From: Polaribacter sp. ALD11
GTDB lineage: Bacteria; Bacteroidota; Bacteroidia; Flavobacteriales; Flavobacteriaceae
Direction of reading: 5' to 3'
Length of the DNA stretch: 64,000 bases
Assembly: GCF_002831685.1 (NCBI RefSeq)
Contig: NZ_CP025119.1
Span: 3,496,501-3,560,500 of the forward strand
The translations under genes were made by a program, and so were the position numbers. The notes beneath the pieces are model-generated. The model saw only the letters and a list, made by a program, of their open reading frames with translations. It made no database searches and had not been told where the DNA came from. Of this stretch, positions 36,111 to 46,050 are shown one piece after another. Each line of letters starts with the position of its first letter. The stretch's first letter is position 1.

Positions 36111-39023
36111 TTATATTTTTTCTGTTAACATTATTTCTGTGCTATTTTCTACTTTAGGTGCAATTGAATTTAGATAATCAGAACTTTTGGCTTGTTTATT
36201 TTCTACAAAAGGTCTTATTTGAAACAACCAAAGCTTGTCATCTTTAAAACCAAACTCAACATCATAAGCGTAATTTTCTTCGGAAGATTTCTTCCCAATT
36301 TTAGCTCTAATTTCTGTTGCTAATTCTCTAATTTTATTCACATTACCTGTATTTAAAATAGGCTGATTAAATGTGGTATAATACTTTTTTGTACTTCCTG
36401 TTACTGGTAAACGAATGTAATCTGGTTGTCTAGCAGGACTTAATAAATAGCTGCTTTCTGCAGTAATTAATCTTGTCTCTGCAGATTGCCCATCTACAGC
36501 GCCTCCGGCTCCTCTACTAAAAGCCACTGTTAAATCGTTTTCAGAACCTTCATTAATTCCTTTTGTAATCATAACTCCAGAATAATCTACATCTACACTT
36601 GGTATAATTAAAATTGAAGGATACACATTTTCTGGATTTAATAAATATTTCTGACGCCATTTAAAACTTCTCTCTGTATAAGCAGAAGCCCAAACTTGTT
36701 TTATTCCTTGAATTATTTTTTCTTCTTTTAGAATATTGAAAAGGGTTAAATTTAAACCAGCTCCTGTAAATTCCTTCAAATCTTCCATATTGGTATCACT
36801 TCTTAAAAACACAGGTACGTTTCCAATGTCATTTCCAAAAACAGTTTTAAAATTACTCTTTAAATCGTTTATAAAACGATCATCTAAATTGATGTTTAAA
36901 ATAGCTGCATGTAATTCTTTTAAAGAAGAAATCAAGAACTTTTCTATAGCTTCTTCTGAACTAGCATTGCTTTTTAATTCTTTTGCTTTTAAAAATGTAG
37001 CATTCAAAAACTGCCAATAGGTTTTGTCCTTACCAGGCATTTGTTTGTTCATATGGGTTTTAAAAATTCCAAAAGGAATGATGATTCCCTCAACAACTTT
37101 ATTTGGGAAAAGGTGTTTTAATTCTCCTAAATTGGCTGCTTTTGGTCCGCATAAAATACCAGAATCCGTAGCTTTTACATCTCTCATATTTATAATCTTA
37201 GAAACATCTAACTTTAATTTGTCAGTTGGTACTTCAATCATATTTTTTGTTCTTTCTTTTCTATCGAACAATTTTTGTTCGATAGCTGACATGTCTTTTT
37301 CTAACTTTAGAATAACATTTCCTTTGCTAGATACTGCGTAGAATACATTTCTATTGGTATATTCTTCAAGCGATTTTAAATTTTCACTAGACAAAGCTGC
37401 GTTTGGTATTCCTAAATTTCTTGCTAATAATTGTACATGAGAAACTAAATTCCCTTCAGAAACTGTCATAATTCCTGCAACAGGTTTTAAATCTGAAGGT
37501 GGTTTTTGAAAAATATAAATATTATTTGTGTTCACTTCAACTTCATCAGGGTTTCCATCTACAACAATCAATTTTCCAAAAGCATACCCAGGGTTTAATC
37601 CTCTTATTGTACCTTGGTTGCTAATACTCATTACATTGTTATTCACTTTAGAAACCTTAGCTGCATATTTATTTAGTTGACTAACTGTTTCGCCTAAATT
37701 TAGGGTAATCGAATTCCTAATTCTGTCATCTATAAAACCATAGGCTAAAGACTCAAAAGCAGCATATTCATTTACATCTTCTTGGTAATTTGCTTTCACT
37801 AAAGAAGTACTCCATTCTACAATTCTTCTAGCATTAGTAACCAAAGTGTTTAGTGCTCCTAAGGTAGTTTTGTCCTTTTTTAAAGTACTCGAAAAAATAG
37901 GTTTTACAATATCAAATTCCCATGCTTCTACCAGGCCTGTAGCATACGATGCACACGTAAGTGTTTGTGTTTTTAAAATAGTTTCTTCTAAGGTTTCTGG
38001 AATCCAGTTTTGAGTTTCTATTAATAGAATTTTTTCTAATTGATTTGTTAAGTCTAAAAGATTTAAGCGGTCTCTACTACTTTTAAATAATGCAATATTA
38101 TATCTTAGAAGATCTAAATTATCTGTAATTTTAAGAACGATATCTTTTGCAGTAAAACTTGATTTGTCTTCATTAACAAATTTTTTTAAATTACTTAGAA
38201 CTTTATTTTTATCTGTAATTTTAGCTAATTCTTTAGCAATTGAACTGTAGTTTAAAGGTGCATAAAACGCGTTCATTGTAGCTAAGAGTTTCTCAAATGC
38301 TTTTTTTTCTTTTACAGAGATTTTAGACGCATTTTTCTTTACATAGTTTTGGACTAAATAGATATCAGATTTTTGTGGATTACCATGAATTTTAATTCGG
38401 ATGTCCATAAAATCGGCAATTTCTTCAGCCAATATTTTAGATTCACTACGCATTAATTGCGCAATGTTAGAATCGCCATTATGAGGAATGTCTTTTAAAG
38501 ACTGTCTCACCAAATAATAATTAGAATTTAAAAAATGATCATCTTTTAAAACGGTCTCATAAAACTCTTTTCCCCAAGCTTCTTCATCTTCAGATTGTAT
38601 TGCACCTCTGTAAAACTGCCCTTTTTTTAAAACCCAACCATCATCTACACTCGCTAAATACTGGCCTATTTGATATTGTTTTATTCTGCTAAAATTATTT
38701 TCTGAATCTAAAAAATCTTCCGTTTTTACACTTGCCAAAATTTCGCCAAAAAATAAATGATTGCTTTTCCTTAAGTCTAAAGCAGATTCTTTAAAACTTG
38801 CATGCTGTATTCCACCTCCAATAGAATCTGGACACGGATTTTTTGGATCTCTGATGCTACCGTCTTTACAAAACCATTTAATTCTATAGTAAGGGCCTCT
38901 ACTATCTTCTTTGTAATATTTAATTAGCTGCTTTATGTTCTCTAAGCTTTTCTTTTGTGAGGAACTATTTAAGCTAAAAAAAAATGCTAGAGTAAAAGTA
39001 AGAAGTATTTTTTTTTTCATCAT
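36111..39023 (-). CDS. Exported dikinase-like protein (phosphohistidine + ATP-grasp, PEP/pyruvate-binding)
   Basis: 970 residues. Signal peptide MKKKILLTFTLAFFFSLNSSSQ. Residues ~25-465 are helical and unrecognised. A PEP-utiliser 'swivelling' domain follows (~470-575) with the phospho-acceptor H529 in SEGNLVSHVQLLARNLGIP. Then comes a PPDK_N-type ATP-grasp domain (~605-940): GPKAANLGEL, FLRSDTNMEDLKEFTGAG, DVEFGF and LFQIRP, all key positions kept. There is no PEP-binding TIM barrel, and the order (swivel, then ATP-grasp) is that of glucan, water dikinase rather than PEP synthase. It should phosphorylate something using ATP, yet it is exported. A TAAATTTG box on this strand at 39036-39043 may be its promoter. 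Confidence 0.88.
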   Translation of the reverse strand: MMKKKILLTFTLAFFFSLNSSSQKKSLENIKQLIKYYKEDSRGPYYRIKWFCKDGSIRDPKNPCPDSIGGGIQHASFKESALDLRKSNHLFFGEILASVKTEDFLDSENNFSRIKQYQIGQYLASVDDGWVLKKGQFYRGAIQSEDEEAWGKEFYETVLKDDHFLNSNYYLVRQSLKDIPHNGDSNIAQLMRSESKILAEEIADFMDIRIKIHGNPQKSDIYLVQNYVKKNASKISVKEKKAFEKLLATMNAFYAPLNYSSIAKELAKITDKNKVLSNLKKFVNEDKSSFTAKDIVLKITDNLDLLRYNIALFKSSRDRLNLLDLTNQLEKILLIETQNWIPETLEETILKTQTLTCASYATGLVEAWEFDIVKPIFSSTLKKDKTTLGALNTLVTNARRIVEWSTSLVKANYQEDVNEYAAFESLAYGFIDDRIRNSITLNLGETVSQLNKYAAKVSKVNNNVMSISNQGTIRGLNPGYAFGKLIVVDGNPDEVEVNTNNIYIFQKPPSDLKPVAGIMTVSEGNLVSHVQLLARNLGIPNAALSSENLKSLEEYTNRNVFYAVSSKGNVILKLEKDMSAIEQKLFDRKERTKNMIEVPTDKLKLDVSKIINMRDVKATDSGILCGPKAANLGELKHLFPNKVVEGIIIPFGIFKTHMNKQMPGKDKTYWQFLNATFLKAKELKSNASSEEAIEKFLISSLKELHAAILNINLDDRFINDLKSNFKTVFGNDIGNVPVFLRSDTNMEDLKEFTGAGLNLTLFNILKEEKIIQGIKQVWASAYTERSFKWRQKYLLNPENVYPSILIIPSVDVDYSGVMITKGINEGSENDLTVAFSRGAGGAVDGQSAETRLITAESSYLLSPARQPDYIRLPVTGSTKKYYTTFNQPILNTGNVNKIRELATEIRAKIGKKSSEENYAYDVEFGFKDDKLWLFQIRPFVENKQAKSSDYLNSIAPKVENSTEIMLTEKI

Positions 39024-39167
39024 CTGTTTTTTTTACAAATTTATATTTTAAAAAGTTAATAATAAACTTTATAAATTAATAAGAGTAAGAAAAAAACGGA
39101 ATGAGTTAAAACTTTTTTACTGTAAATAATTTTGAAGAGATAAGACCTTAAAAGCTATTTTTATAGA

Positions 39168-40166
39168 TTAAAATGAACATTTTTTAAACAAGAATTCCTT
39201 CCCATTTTGCAGAATATAAACCTCTTTACAATTTGTAGGATGTTTAAAATGATATTCCTCTAAAAAATTAAAATCGGTTTTATTTATTGAAAATAAACCT
39301 TCAAAATCTTTTTTTCCTCCTGGAGTATATCTTGATATTTTATAAGTTTTAATGTTTATTTTGTCTTCAATTTTAAACCATGCACCACTTCCAATTCCAC
39401 CTAACCAAGTTCCATTTTTTAACTCGAAAATATCTAAATTAGGCTCTTCAGTTCCTTTCAAATTGGGCTCTCCTTCAAATTTATTAAAAAAAGAAGCTTT
39501 GTATTCTTTTACAATAGATCTATTTGTATAATTGGTTATTTTTTGTTCATAAACATTATAAACAGTATCACTGGTATTTGCTTTTAATACATTTCCAATA
39601 GGACTTGGGGTTAACAAATTAGATTTTCTCAATTGAATACCAATCTTTTTGTTTGTAGAAGAAGCAATAATTGTATCTGTTACAAAGCGTGCACAATTGG
39701 TGCCATTTTTTATAAAAGCGCCATAAGGAATTTCTTTTTCGTCAATTAATTGATGAATAAATGTTTTTGCTTTATGAAAGTCTATTTCTTCATGAATACT
39801 AGCTACCAATCTACCATCTCCATGTGTTTTTTCTGGATGATTCTCTATCCAGAGTAAAATTTCTTCTACATTTAATAATTCATCATTTATAAAATTAGCG
39901 CTTGCAGAAACTTCTAACTCAGGGTCGGTCTCTTTAGAACGCACGCGGCCATTGCCGTAGGTTGTAATATACCGACCAAAATCAAAATAATTTATTTCAG
40001 ATTTTCCTTTTTGAAGCAATAATAAAGCAGCATGTCCTGCTTGAACAGCGTGTTGACCGCCAATACCAATTTTAGGCCAAAAATTACTTAAGATTTCCCA
40101 ATAAGCGGGTCTTACGATGGTATCTGGATAAGAAAGTATAATGATGATTCCATCAGAATTTTGCAT
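39168..40166 (-). CDS. DUF6695-like protein, possible permuted papain-fold enzyme
   Basis: 332 residues, no clear signal peptide. I recall Bacteroidota proteins of this type as DUF6695. A His in QAGHAALLLL (~44) followed later by a Cys in NGTNCARFVTDT (~158) has the His-before-Cys order of permuted papain-like folds (YiiX/LRAT type), which act as amidases or acyltransferases. DFGRY and GNGRVRSKETD lie between. The C-terminal ~110 residues form a separate domain (WLGGIGSGAWFKI). It is 4 nt downstream of the DUF6095 gene, in an operon with murQ, suggesting a link to cell-wall recycling; function unproven. Confidence 0.8.
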   Translation of the reverse strand: MQNSDGIIIILSYPDTIVRPAYWEILSNFWPKIGIGGQHAVQAGHAALLLLQKGKSEINYFDFGRYITTYGNGRVRSKETDPELEVSASANFINDELLNVEEILLWIENHPEKTHGDGRLVASIHEEIDFHKAKTFIHQLIDEKEIPYGAFIKNGTNCARFVTDTIIASSTNKKIGIQLRKSNLLTPSPIGNVLKANTSDTVYNVYEQKITNYTNRSIVKEYKASFFNKFEGEPNLKGTEEPNLDIFELKNGTWLGGIGSGAWFKIEDKINIKTYKISRYTPGGKKDFEGLFSINKTDFNFLEEYHFKHPTNCKEVYILQNGKEFLFKKCSF

Positions 40167-40170
40167 TTAA

Positions 40171-40413
40171 TTAATTATTAAAGATGGCTTTTAATAAAAT
40201 CTGAAAGGTTTTAAAAGCGAAGTAAATGGTAAAAATGATTAGAATTCCTGCAGCAATTATAATAACATAAGATAGTATCTCTTTTGGGGTATCTTTAAAC
40301 TTTTTTAAAGCCTTAAACCCCATTGTAAGAGAAACAGGTGAAGCAATAAATAGAAAAATTAAAAGACTTAAGTATTTTAAACCTTTTCCTAATAAATTTA
40401 CATTAGTACTCAT
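40171..40413 (-). CDS. DUF6095-like small membrane protein
   Basis: 80 residues, two hydrophobic helices (~14-34 and ~46-68) joined by a basic loop (KALKKFKDTPKE). I recall the family as DUF6095, next to murQ in Flavobacteriaceae. Its start overlaps the murQ end by 11 nt, showing translational coupling. Function unknown. Confidence 0.85.
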   Translation of the reverse strand: MSTNVNLLGKGLKYLSLLIFLFIASPVSLTMGFKALKKFKDTPKEILSYVIIIAAGILIIFTIYFAFKTFQILLKAIFNN

Positions 40414-41224
40414 TTTTGTAATTTTTTATTGAATTTCTAACATTTCCATACTTTTCGATTAATTCTGCTGCTTCATTTTGGTCGATATTTAATTCATTTG
40501 CTAACATCTTTTGACCTCTTTCGACTAACTTATTGTTAGATAACTGCATATCGACCATTTTATTACCTTTTATGCGTCCTAATTGAACCATTGTTGCAGT
40601 AGAAATCATGTTTAGTACTAGTTTTTGAGCTGTTCCTGCTTTCATTCTAGAACTTCCTGTTATAAATTCTGAACCGACAACTACTTCAATAGGAAATTGA
40701 GCAACATTTGCCAGTGGGCTATCTTTATTGCAGGTAATACAACCTGTAATAATATTGTTATCACTGCATTTTTCTAAAGCAGAAATTACATAAGGTGTTG
40801 TACCAGAGGCAGCAATACCTATAACTGCATCTTTGTCTGAAATTTTGTGTTCTTGTAAATCTAACCAACCCTGTGTTTTAGAGTCTTCTGCATTTTCTAC
40901 AGCTTTTCTAATGGCAATGTCACCACCAGCAATAATACCAACTACAAGTTCATGAGAAACGCCAAAAGTTGGCGGGCATTCGGAAGCGTCTACAACGCCT
41001 AGTCTACCAGAAGTTCCAGCACCAATATAAAATAATCTACCTCCATTTTTAAGTTTTTTAATTATAGAATGGGTTAAGGCTTCTATTTGTGGCAAAGATT
41101 TTTCAACAGCTAAAGGCACTGTTTTATCTTCGTTATTTATGTTGCTTAACAATTCTTTTACAGACATCTTCTCTAGATGGTTGTACTTAGAATCTTGCTC
41201 TGTAGTTTTTATAAAAATCATCAT
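40403..41224 (-). CDS. murQ: N-acetylmuramic acid 6-phosphate etherase
   Basis: 273 residues. A SIS sugar-phosphate domain with FYIGAGTSGRLGVVDASECPPTFG (~65-90) and SSRMKAGTAQKLVLNM (~190-206), both family signatures. It cleaves the lactyl ether of MurNAc-6-phosphate to give GlcNAc-6-phosphate and D-lactate during peptidoglycan recycling. Slightly shorter at the C-terminus than E. coli MurQ (298). Start 41224 or the adjacent Met at 41221. First gene of the murQ-DUF6095-DUF6695 set. Confidence 0.95.
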   Translation of the reverse strand: MMIFIKTTEQDSKYNHLEKMSVKELLSNINNEDKTVPLAVEKSLPQIEALTHSIIKKLKNGGRLFYIGAGTSGRLGVVDASECPPTFGVSHELVVGIIAGGDIAIRKAVENAEDSKTQGWLDLQEHKISDKDAVIGIAASGTTPYVISALEKCSDNNIITGCITCNKDSPLANVAQFPIEVVVGSEFITGSSRMKAGTAQKLVLNMISTATMVQLGRIKGNKMVDMQLSNNKLVERGQKMLANELNIDQNEAAELIEKYGNVRNSIKNYKNEY

Positions 41225-41274
41225 CCAAAAATACTGTTTTTTTGCATGTTTGAATGATGATTTAAACTGAAGTT

Positions 41275-42105
41275 TTATTTTTTATCTATTAAGTCTATGT
41301 CGTAAGTATCTGTTTCAGAAATATGGAAGTAACCTAAAGGAAAATTAGATTCATTTGTTGTGTTTGTTATATTGCCTAATAAAGATGAAGGTGCAGATTG
41401 AAAAGGACCACCACCATTTGTACCACTTTGGTTTATTAAAACTCTAAAATAGGTGTAGTATTCTTTTGTAATACCAAATAACTTTATAGTTATGTTTTTA
41501 GGGAACTCAATATTTTCATCTTCATAATAATAAGAAAAATTATATTCAGATCCGTTAAAATACCTGTCTTCAATAATAACATAATTATAGGTGTCAATAT
41601 TAAAAAGGTAATAATTTTCTACTGCTATATTGTCTGTAAATGAGATTTTTAGCTCAATTTGATCTTCAGAGAATAAGGTGTCGTCACCTTGTTGTATGTT
41701 GTCAATTTTTGTTGATTTTACTTTTGTCGCTTTACCTTTGTACGTTTCATTGTTATGAATTACTGTTAATTGATAGATGATATCATCTTCTGGAATGAAG
41801 GTGTTAATAGGTTTATAGTTACCATCTAAATCTCCATCAACAAAATTAATAACAGCGTTGTCAGATAAATTAGTTAAAAATACAATCGCATTTGTAACGA
41901 CAGGTATTTCTTCTTCAAAATAATCTGCAGACAACCTTAACTTTACAACAGTATTTGCGGTTGCGGGAGTTTCATCAAATAAAACTTCAAAAGAAGCATC
42001 AATTACTAATTTGGGCTCAATTGTAGGCAAATCGACCTCCACTATTTTTTCGCAATTTGCGAAAAAGAGTAAAATTATAAACGGAAATATATATATCTTT
42101 TTCAT
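41275..42105 (-). CDS. DUF4249 lipoprotein, TonB-receptor partner
   Basis: 276 residues. Lipoprotein signal MKKIYIFPFIILLFFANC with the Cys at 18. The body is beta-rich with DUF4249 features (VVEVDLP near the N-terminus, YQLTVIHNNETYKGKA in the middle). These surface lipoproteins are regularly encoded directly after a TonB-dependent receptor and probably help capture its ligand. It starts 4 nt after the receptor gene. Confidence 0.88.
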   Translation of the reverse strand: MKKIYIFPFIILLFFANCEKIVEVDLPTIEPKLVIDASFEVLFDETPATANTVVKLRLSADYFEEEIPVVTNAIVFLTNLSDNAVINFVDGDLDGNYKPINTFIPEDDIIYQLTVIHNNETYKGKATKVKSTKIDNIQQGDDTLFSEDQIELKISFTDNIAVENYYLFNIDTYNYVIIEDRYFNGSEYNFSYYYEDENIEFPKNITIKLFGITKEYYTYFRVLINQSGTNGGGPFQSAPSSLLGNITNTTNESNFPLGYFHISETDTYDIDLIDKK

Positions 42106-42109
42106 AGTA

Positions 42110-44488
42110 TTAAAAGTTGAAATTATAAGTTACAGAAGGAACAATACCAAAAATTGAGGTTTGAACGGCTTCATTTCTTAATGTTTCTTGATTTTGTCTA
42201 AATGCTAAAGAAGCTGCATTTTGTCTTCCATATAAATTATAAATACCAAAAACCCATTCTCCTTGCCATTTTCTGTTTTTATTTTTTTCTGGTGTTAAAG
42301 TTGCAGAAATATCTAACCTATGATAGGTTGGAAGTCTGTCTGCATTTCTTCTATTGTCGTCATAAATTGGCACATTTAAACCTTGCATTTCATATTGCCC
42401 AACAGGGTAATTTGTTGGTTGCCCTGTTTGAAAAATAAAATTAGAGTTGAATTTCCATTTCTCATTTAGTTTATAACTTGCATTGATAGAAAAGTCATGT
42501 GTTTTATCATAAGGTGTACTGTACCACTTGCTATTATTAATTCCTGGTTCATTTGTATTTCTACCTGCTGTTAATTGCTCTGAACGAGATAAGGTATAAG
42601 CAATCCATCCTTGAAAATCTCCTTCATTCTTTTTAAACAAAACTTCTAAACCATAAGCTCTTGCTTTTCCGTTTAAAATAACTGTTTCAATTTCATTGTT
42701 CGCAATTAGGTTTGCGCCATTTATATAGTCGATTCTATTCTGAATGTCTTTGTAGAAAGCTTCCGTTTCTAACGTATATTTTCCTTCTTTAAAAGACTTG
42801 AAATAACCAATGGCATATTGATCTAGTAATTGTGGTTTTATGTATTTACCACTTGGCGTCCAAACATCTAATGGAGTAGGAGATGCAGTGTTAGAAAGCA
42901 AGTGTAAATATTGAACCATTCTGTTGTAACTTGCTTTTATAGACGTATTATCATCTAAAGTGTAAGACATCGAAACCCTTGGTTCAAAATTATAAAAACT
43001 AGAAATTACATCGTTTCTTTTAAAATTTTCTACTCCTATTGCTTCAGCAGATTCGTATTTTTTAAATTCGTCATTATAAGTTACAGCTTGGTTGTTTTCG
43101 TAAACGTTTAATTCCTCTTGACCTAAACGAATAAAATTGCTAAAACGAACGCCATATTGTAGCCTTAAATCATCTGTGATTTTATGTTCTGCATCTATAT
43201 AAGCAGCAAATTCATTGGCATATTTGTCAATTAATTTTTCTGCAACAATACCAGAATCTTCTCTATTTGGTATAATTTCTCCCGGGTTAAATTTGATGTA
43301 AATATTATTAACTCCGTAATTCAATTTTATTTTTTCACTTACATAATGGTTAAAATCATATTTAAGGTTGAAGTTGGTAATACCAGAGTCCCATTCAAAA
43401 CCAACAAAATCTAGCGTCAATCCGTAGAAATAATCAGAATAAATTAAAGATAGATTTGAGAATAATTTGTCAGTAAAAAGATGATTCCAACGTAAATTAC
43501 CCACCTTATTTCCATATGTATTTACAAAGTTATCACTAATTCCAAAAACATCTTTTCCAAAATAACCAGAAAAGAAGACACTATTCCTATCATTTATACG
43601 ATAGTTGATCTTCATATTTAAATCATAAAAATACGCTGTATTATCATTGTCAAAAAGCGGCAAAAAGAGATGTGCATAAGAAGATCTACCACCTATTAAA
43701 AAAGAGATTTTTTCTTTTTTAATAGGGCCTTCAATTAATAATCTAGAAGAAACTAAACCAATACCGCCAGTAACATTAAAATCTTTACTGTTTCCTTCTT
43801 TTTGATAAATGTCTAATACAGAAGACAACCTTCCGCCGTATTTAGCAGGAATACCACCTTTGTATAATTTTACGTTTTTAATTACATCTGGATTAAATAC
43901 AGAGAAAAAACCAAATAAATGAGAAGAATTAAAGACAATTGCTTCATCTAATAAAATTAAATTTTGATCTGCTGCACCACCTCTTACATTAAAACCAGAA
44001 GCACCTTCACCAGCACTTGTAACCCCTGGTAGAAGTATAAGTGATTTTATAATGTCGGCTTCTCCCAGAACCACTGGAATCTGTTTGATAGTGGATGACG
44101 TTAAATTATTAACGCTCATTTGTGGCGTTTTTAAATTCAGTATTTCAATATTACTTTCTATTATAATTTCATCTAAACTTTGTGATTCTTCTTCTAGCTT
44201 AAAGTTTTTTGATATTTTTTCTGAAAGTTCTAATGGTTCTATAATTGTGGTATAGCCTAAATAGCTAATCTGTAATTTATAATTTCCTTTGGGTATTGTA
44301 ATCGAGTAAAAACCATATTCATTTGTGGTTGTACCAGAATTTAATTCAGGAATATAAATGGAAACCCCAATTAAAGTCTCATTATTAGAGTTGTCATAAA
44401 CAGTTCCGCTAAGTGTAATTTTTTCTTGACTGAGCATTGGTAAACTCATCAAAAAAAAGAGTAGCAGCAATTTTTTTAAGTATAACAT
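42110..44488 (-). CDS. TonB-dependent outer-membrane receptor
   Basis: 792 residues. Signal peptide ends ...SLPMLSQ. An N-terminal carboxypeptidase-like regulatory domain (~24-105) precedes the plug (~120-230, with NVRGGAADQNLILLDEA) and a large beta-barrel; the C-terminus VTYNFNF ends in Phe as outer-membrane barrels do. It imports a substrate energised by TonB/ExbBD. The ligand is unknown; there is no SusD gene, so a glycan is less likely than with SusC. Paired with the DUF4249 gene. Confidence 0.93.
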   Translation of the reverse strand: MLYLKKLLLLFFLMSLPMLSQEKITLSGTVYDNSNNETLIGVSIYIPELNSGTTTNEYGFYSITIPKGNYKLQISYLGYTTIIEPLELSEKISKNFKLEEESQSLDEIIIESNIEILNLKTPQMSVNNLTSSTIKQIPVVLGEADIIKSLILLPGVTSAGEGASGFNVRGGAADQNLILLDEAIVFNSSHLFGFFSVFNPDVIKNVKLYKGGIPAKYGGRLSSVLDIYQKEGNSKDFNVTGGIGLVSSRLLIEGPIKKEKISFLIGGRSSYAHLFLPLFDNDNTAYFYDLNMKINYRINDRNSVFFSGYFGKDVFGISDNFVNTYGNKVGNLRWNHLFTDKLFSNLSLIYSDYFYGLTLDFVGFEWDSGITNFNLKYDFNHYVSEKIKLNYGVNNIYIKFNPGEIIPNREDSGIVAEKLIDKYANEFAAYIDAEHKITDDLRLQYGVRFSNFIRLGQEELNVYENNQAVTYNDEFKKYESAEAIGVENFKRNDVISSFYNFEPRVSMSYTLDDNTSIKASYNRMVQYLHLLSNTASPTPLDVWTPSGKYIKPQLLDQYAIGYFKSFKEGKYTLETEAFYKDIQNRIDYINGANLIANNEIETVILNGKARAYGLEVLFKKNEGDFQGWIAYTLSRSEQLTAGRNTNEPGINNSKWYSTPYDKTHDFSINASYKLNEKWKFNSNFIFQTGQPTNYPVGQYEMQGLNVPIYDDNRRNADRLPTYHRLDISATLTPEKNKNRKWQGEWVFGIYNLYGRQNAASLAFRQNQETLRNEAVQTSIFGIVPSVTYNFNF

Positions 44489-44577
44489 TTTTTGTTCAAT
44501 TGTTAGTTAAATATCTTCAACAAAAATACGACTCTTAAGTGATATTAAAATGTTAAAATTAATTTTTTGAAAAGATT

Positions 44578-46050
44578 CTAGTTATATATAATATCATTTA
44601 CTTCTATCTTTTTATTTTTAATGAAATCATACAATGTTAGTCTTCTTAATGTGTAGTAGTCTACCCAAAATTTCTCTAAAGAGTTTAAGTATTGTAAAAC
44701 AGACCGGTCTTTTTCTTGAAGTGCTAAATTTAAATCTGTTATTGTTATTTTTCCTAAAATAAATCTCTTTTTCGTAATATCATACCTTCTAATAGCAATT
44801 TCTTGTGCTTTTCTAGAAGTTTCTAAAAAATTACGTTGATTTTTCCAATTCAAGACATGTAAGTAAATTTCTTGTTCAAACTCTTGTTCATCTTGCTCTA
44901 TATTTGTGTTTACGAGCTCTTTATTTGCTTCCACCAGTTTTCTTCTAGATTTGGAAACACCCCAATCTAAAATTGGTATATTCAAAGAAACTTTTACTAT
45001 TTGTTGTTGATTATAATCCATAAACAAATCATTAAAAACACTTCCTTGTTGCGATACGCCAAAATTAGCATCTAACCTAAGTTTTAATCTATTGTTCCCT
45101 TTTACTTGGGCAACTTCCTTTTCTGCTTGTAAACGTTTTCTTCTAAACTCTATAACAGCTTTTCTATTCGAGTTGGCTTCTTCTAATGCTTTTTCTACTG
45201 TAACAGTAAATATGGTTAACTCTTTAGGTATATTTAATAGTATATTTTCTGTTTCTAAAGCCAAATAACGAGATAAGTTTTGAGAACTTCTCTTCAAAGA
45301 AATTTCATTTGTTGTTACGTTGTTTTTAGAATTCAACACAGATAATTCGATCTGAAGTAAATCGTTTTCTGCAATTTTCCCCATTCTAAATCTTCCTTTA
45401 GCTATTTGAAATAATGTATCTTGATTTGATAAATTAGAAATCGCAATTTTTGTTTGCATTTGAGCTTTTAATAAAGCAAAATACTTTCTAGAAGTATTTA
45501 AAGAGATCTGTTCCATCCTTTCTATAAATTCTCGTTTTGCTTCTTCGTAAATTAAAGGTTCAATTTTTTTATTCCATTTAAATTCATTGTAAAATAAAGA
45601 ATTTTGACTGTAATTTATTGAGAAAGGAATTACTGCAAATCTTTTACTGTTATCAGAAAAACGATCTATTCTTTCTAGTTGAGAACTAAATGATAATGTA
45701 CCACCTGTAAAAGCAATATTTTGATCTAAAGACAATACACCTTCTAGTCTAGATTGGTTTGTTTTTACAAATATATCTTCTCCGTTATCATTTGTAAGTC
45801 TATTAATTGAATTTGAATAAGATGGTAAAGTAGCTTTTAATCCTAATTGAGGTAAAAAGCTGGCTTTATAATTTCTGTAACGCCAATAACTTGCTTGGTT
45901 TTGGTTTAACAATGTTTTATAATCTGGAGATTTTTCTTGCGCAATTGCAATTGCTTGTTCTAATGTAATCGCCTTTTTTACTTGTCCAAAATTGATTCCT
46001 GTTATAAGAAAGCAAAGTAATATAATAATTTTTTTCATAGTTTTATTCAT
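44578..46050 (-). CDS. TolC-family outer-membrane efflux protein
   Basis: 490 residues. Signal peptide MKKIIILLCFLITGINFGQ; the annotated start at 46050 (MNKTMKK...) overlaps the permease stop, and the second ATG at 46038 would avoid the overlap and give a cleaner signal. Two long helical repeats with alpha-hairpins (e.g. AKGRFRMGKIAENDLLQIELSVLNSKN and the matching C-terminal KKRFILGKITITDLNLALQ) are typical of TolC. It completes a tripartite exporter with the two genes upstream. Confidence 0.9.
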   Translation of the reverse strand: MNKTMKKIIILLCFLITGINFGQVKKAITLEQAIAIAQEKSPDYKTLLNQNQASYWRYRNYKASFLPQLGLKATLPSYSNSINRLTNDNGEDIFVKTNQSRLEGVLSLDQNIAFTGGTLSFSSQLERIDRFSDNSKRFAVIPFSINYSQNSLFYNEFKWNKKIEPLIYEEAKREFIERMEQISLNTSRKYFALLKAQMQTKIAISNLSNQDTLFQIAKGRFRMGKIAENDLLQIELSVLNSKNNVTTNEISLKRSSQNLSRYLALETENILLNIPKELTIFTVTVEKALEEANSNRKAVIEFRRKRLQAEKEVAQVKGNNRLKLRLDANFGVSQQGSVFNDLFMDYNQQQIVKVSLNIPILDWGVSKSRRKLVEANKELVNTNIEQDEQEFEQEIYLHVLNWKNQRNFLETSRKAQEIAIRRYDITKKRFILGKITITDLNLALQEKDRSVLQYLNSLEKFWVDYYTLRRLTLYDFIKNKKIEVNDIIYN

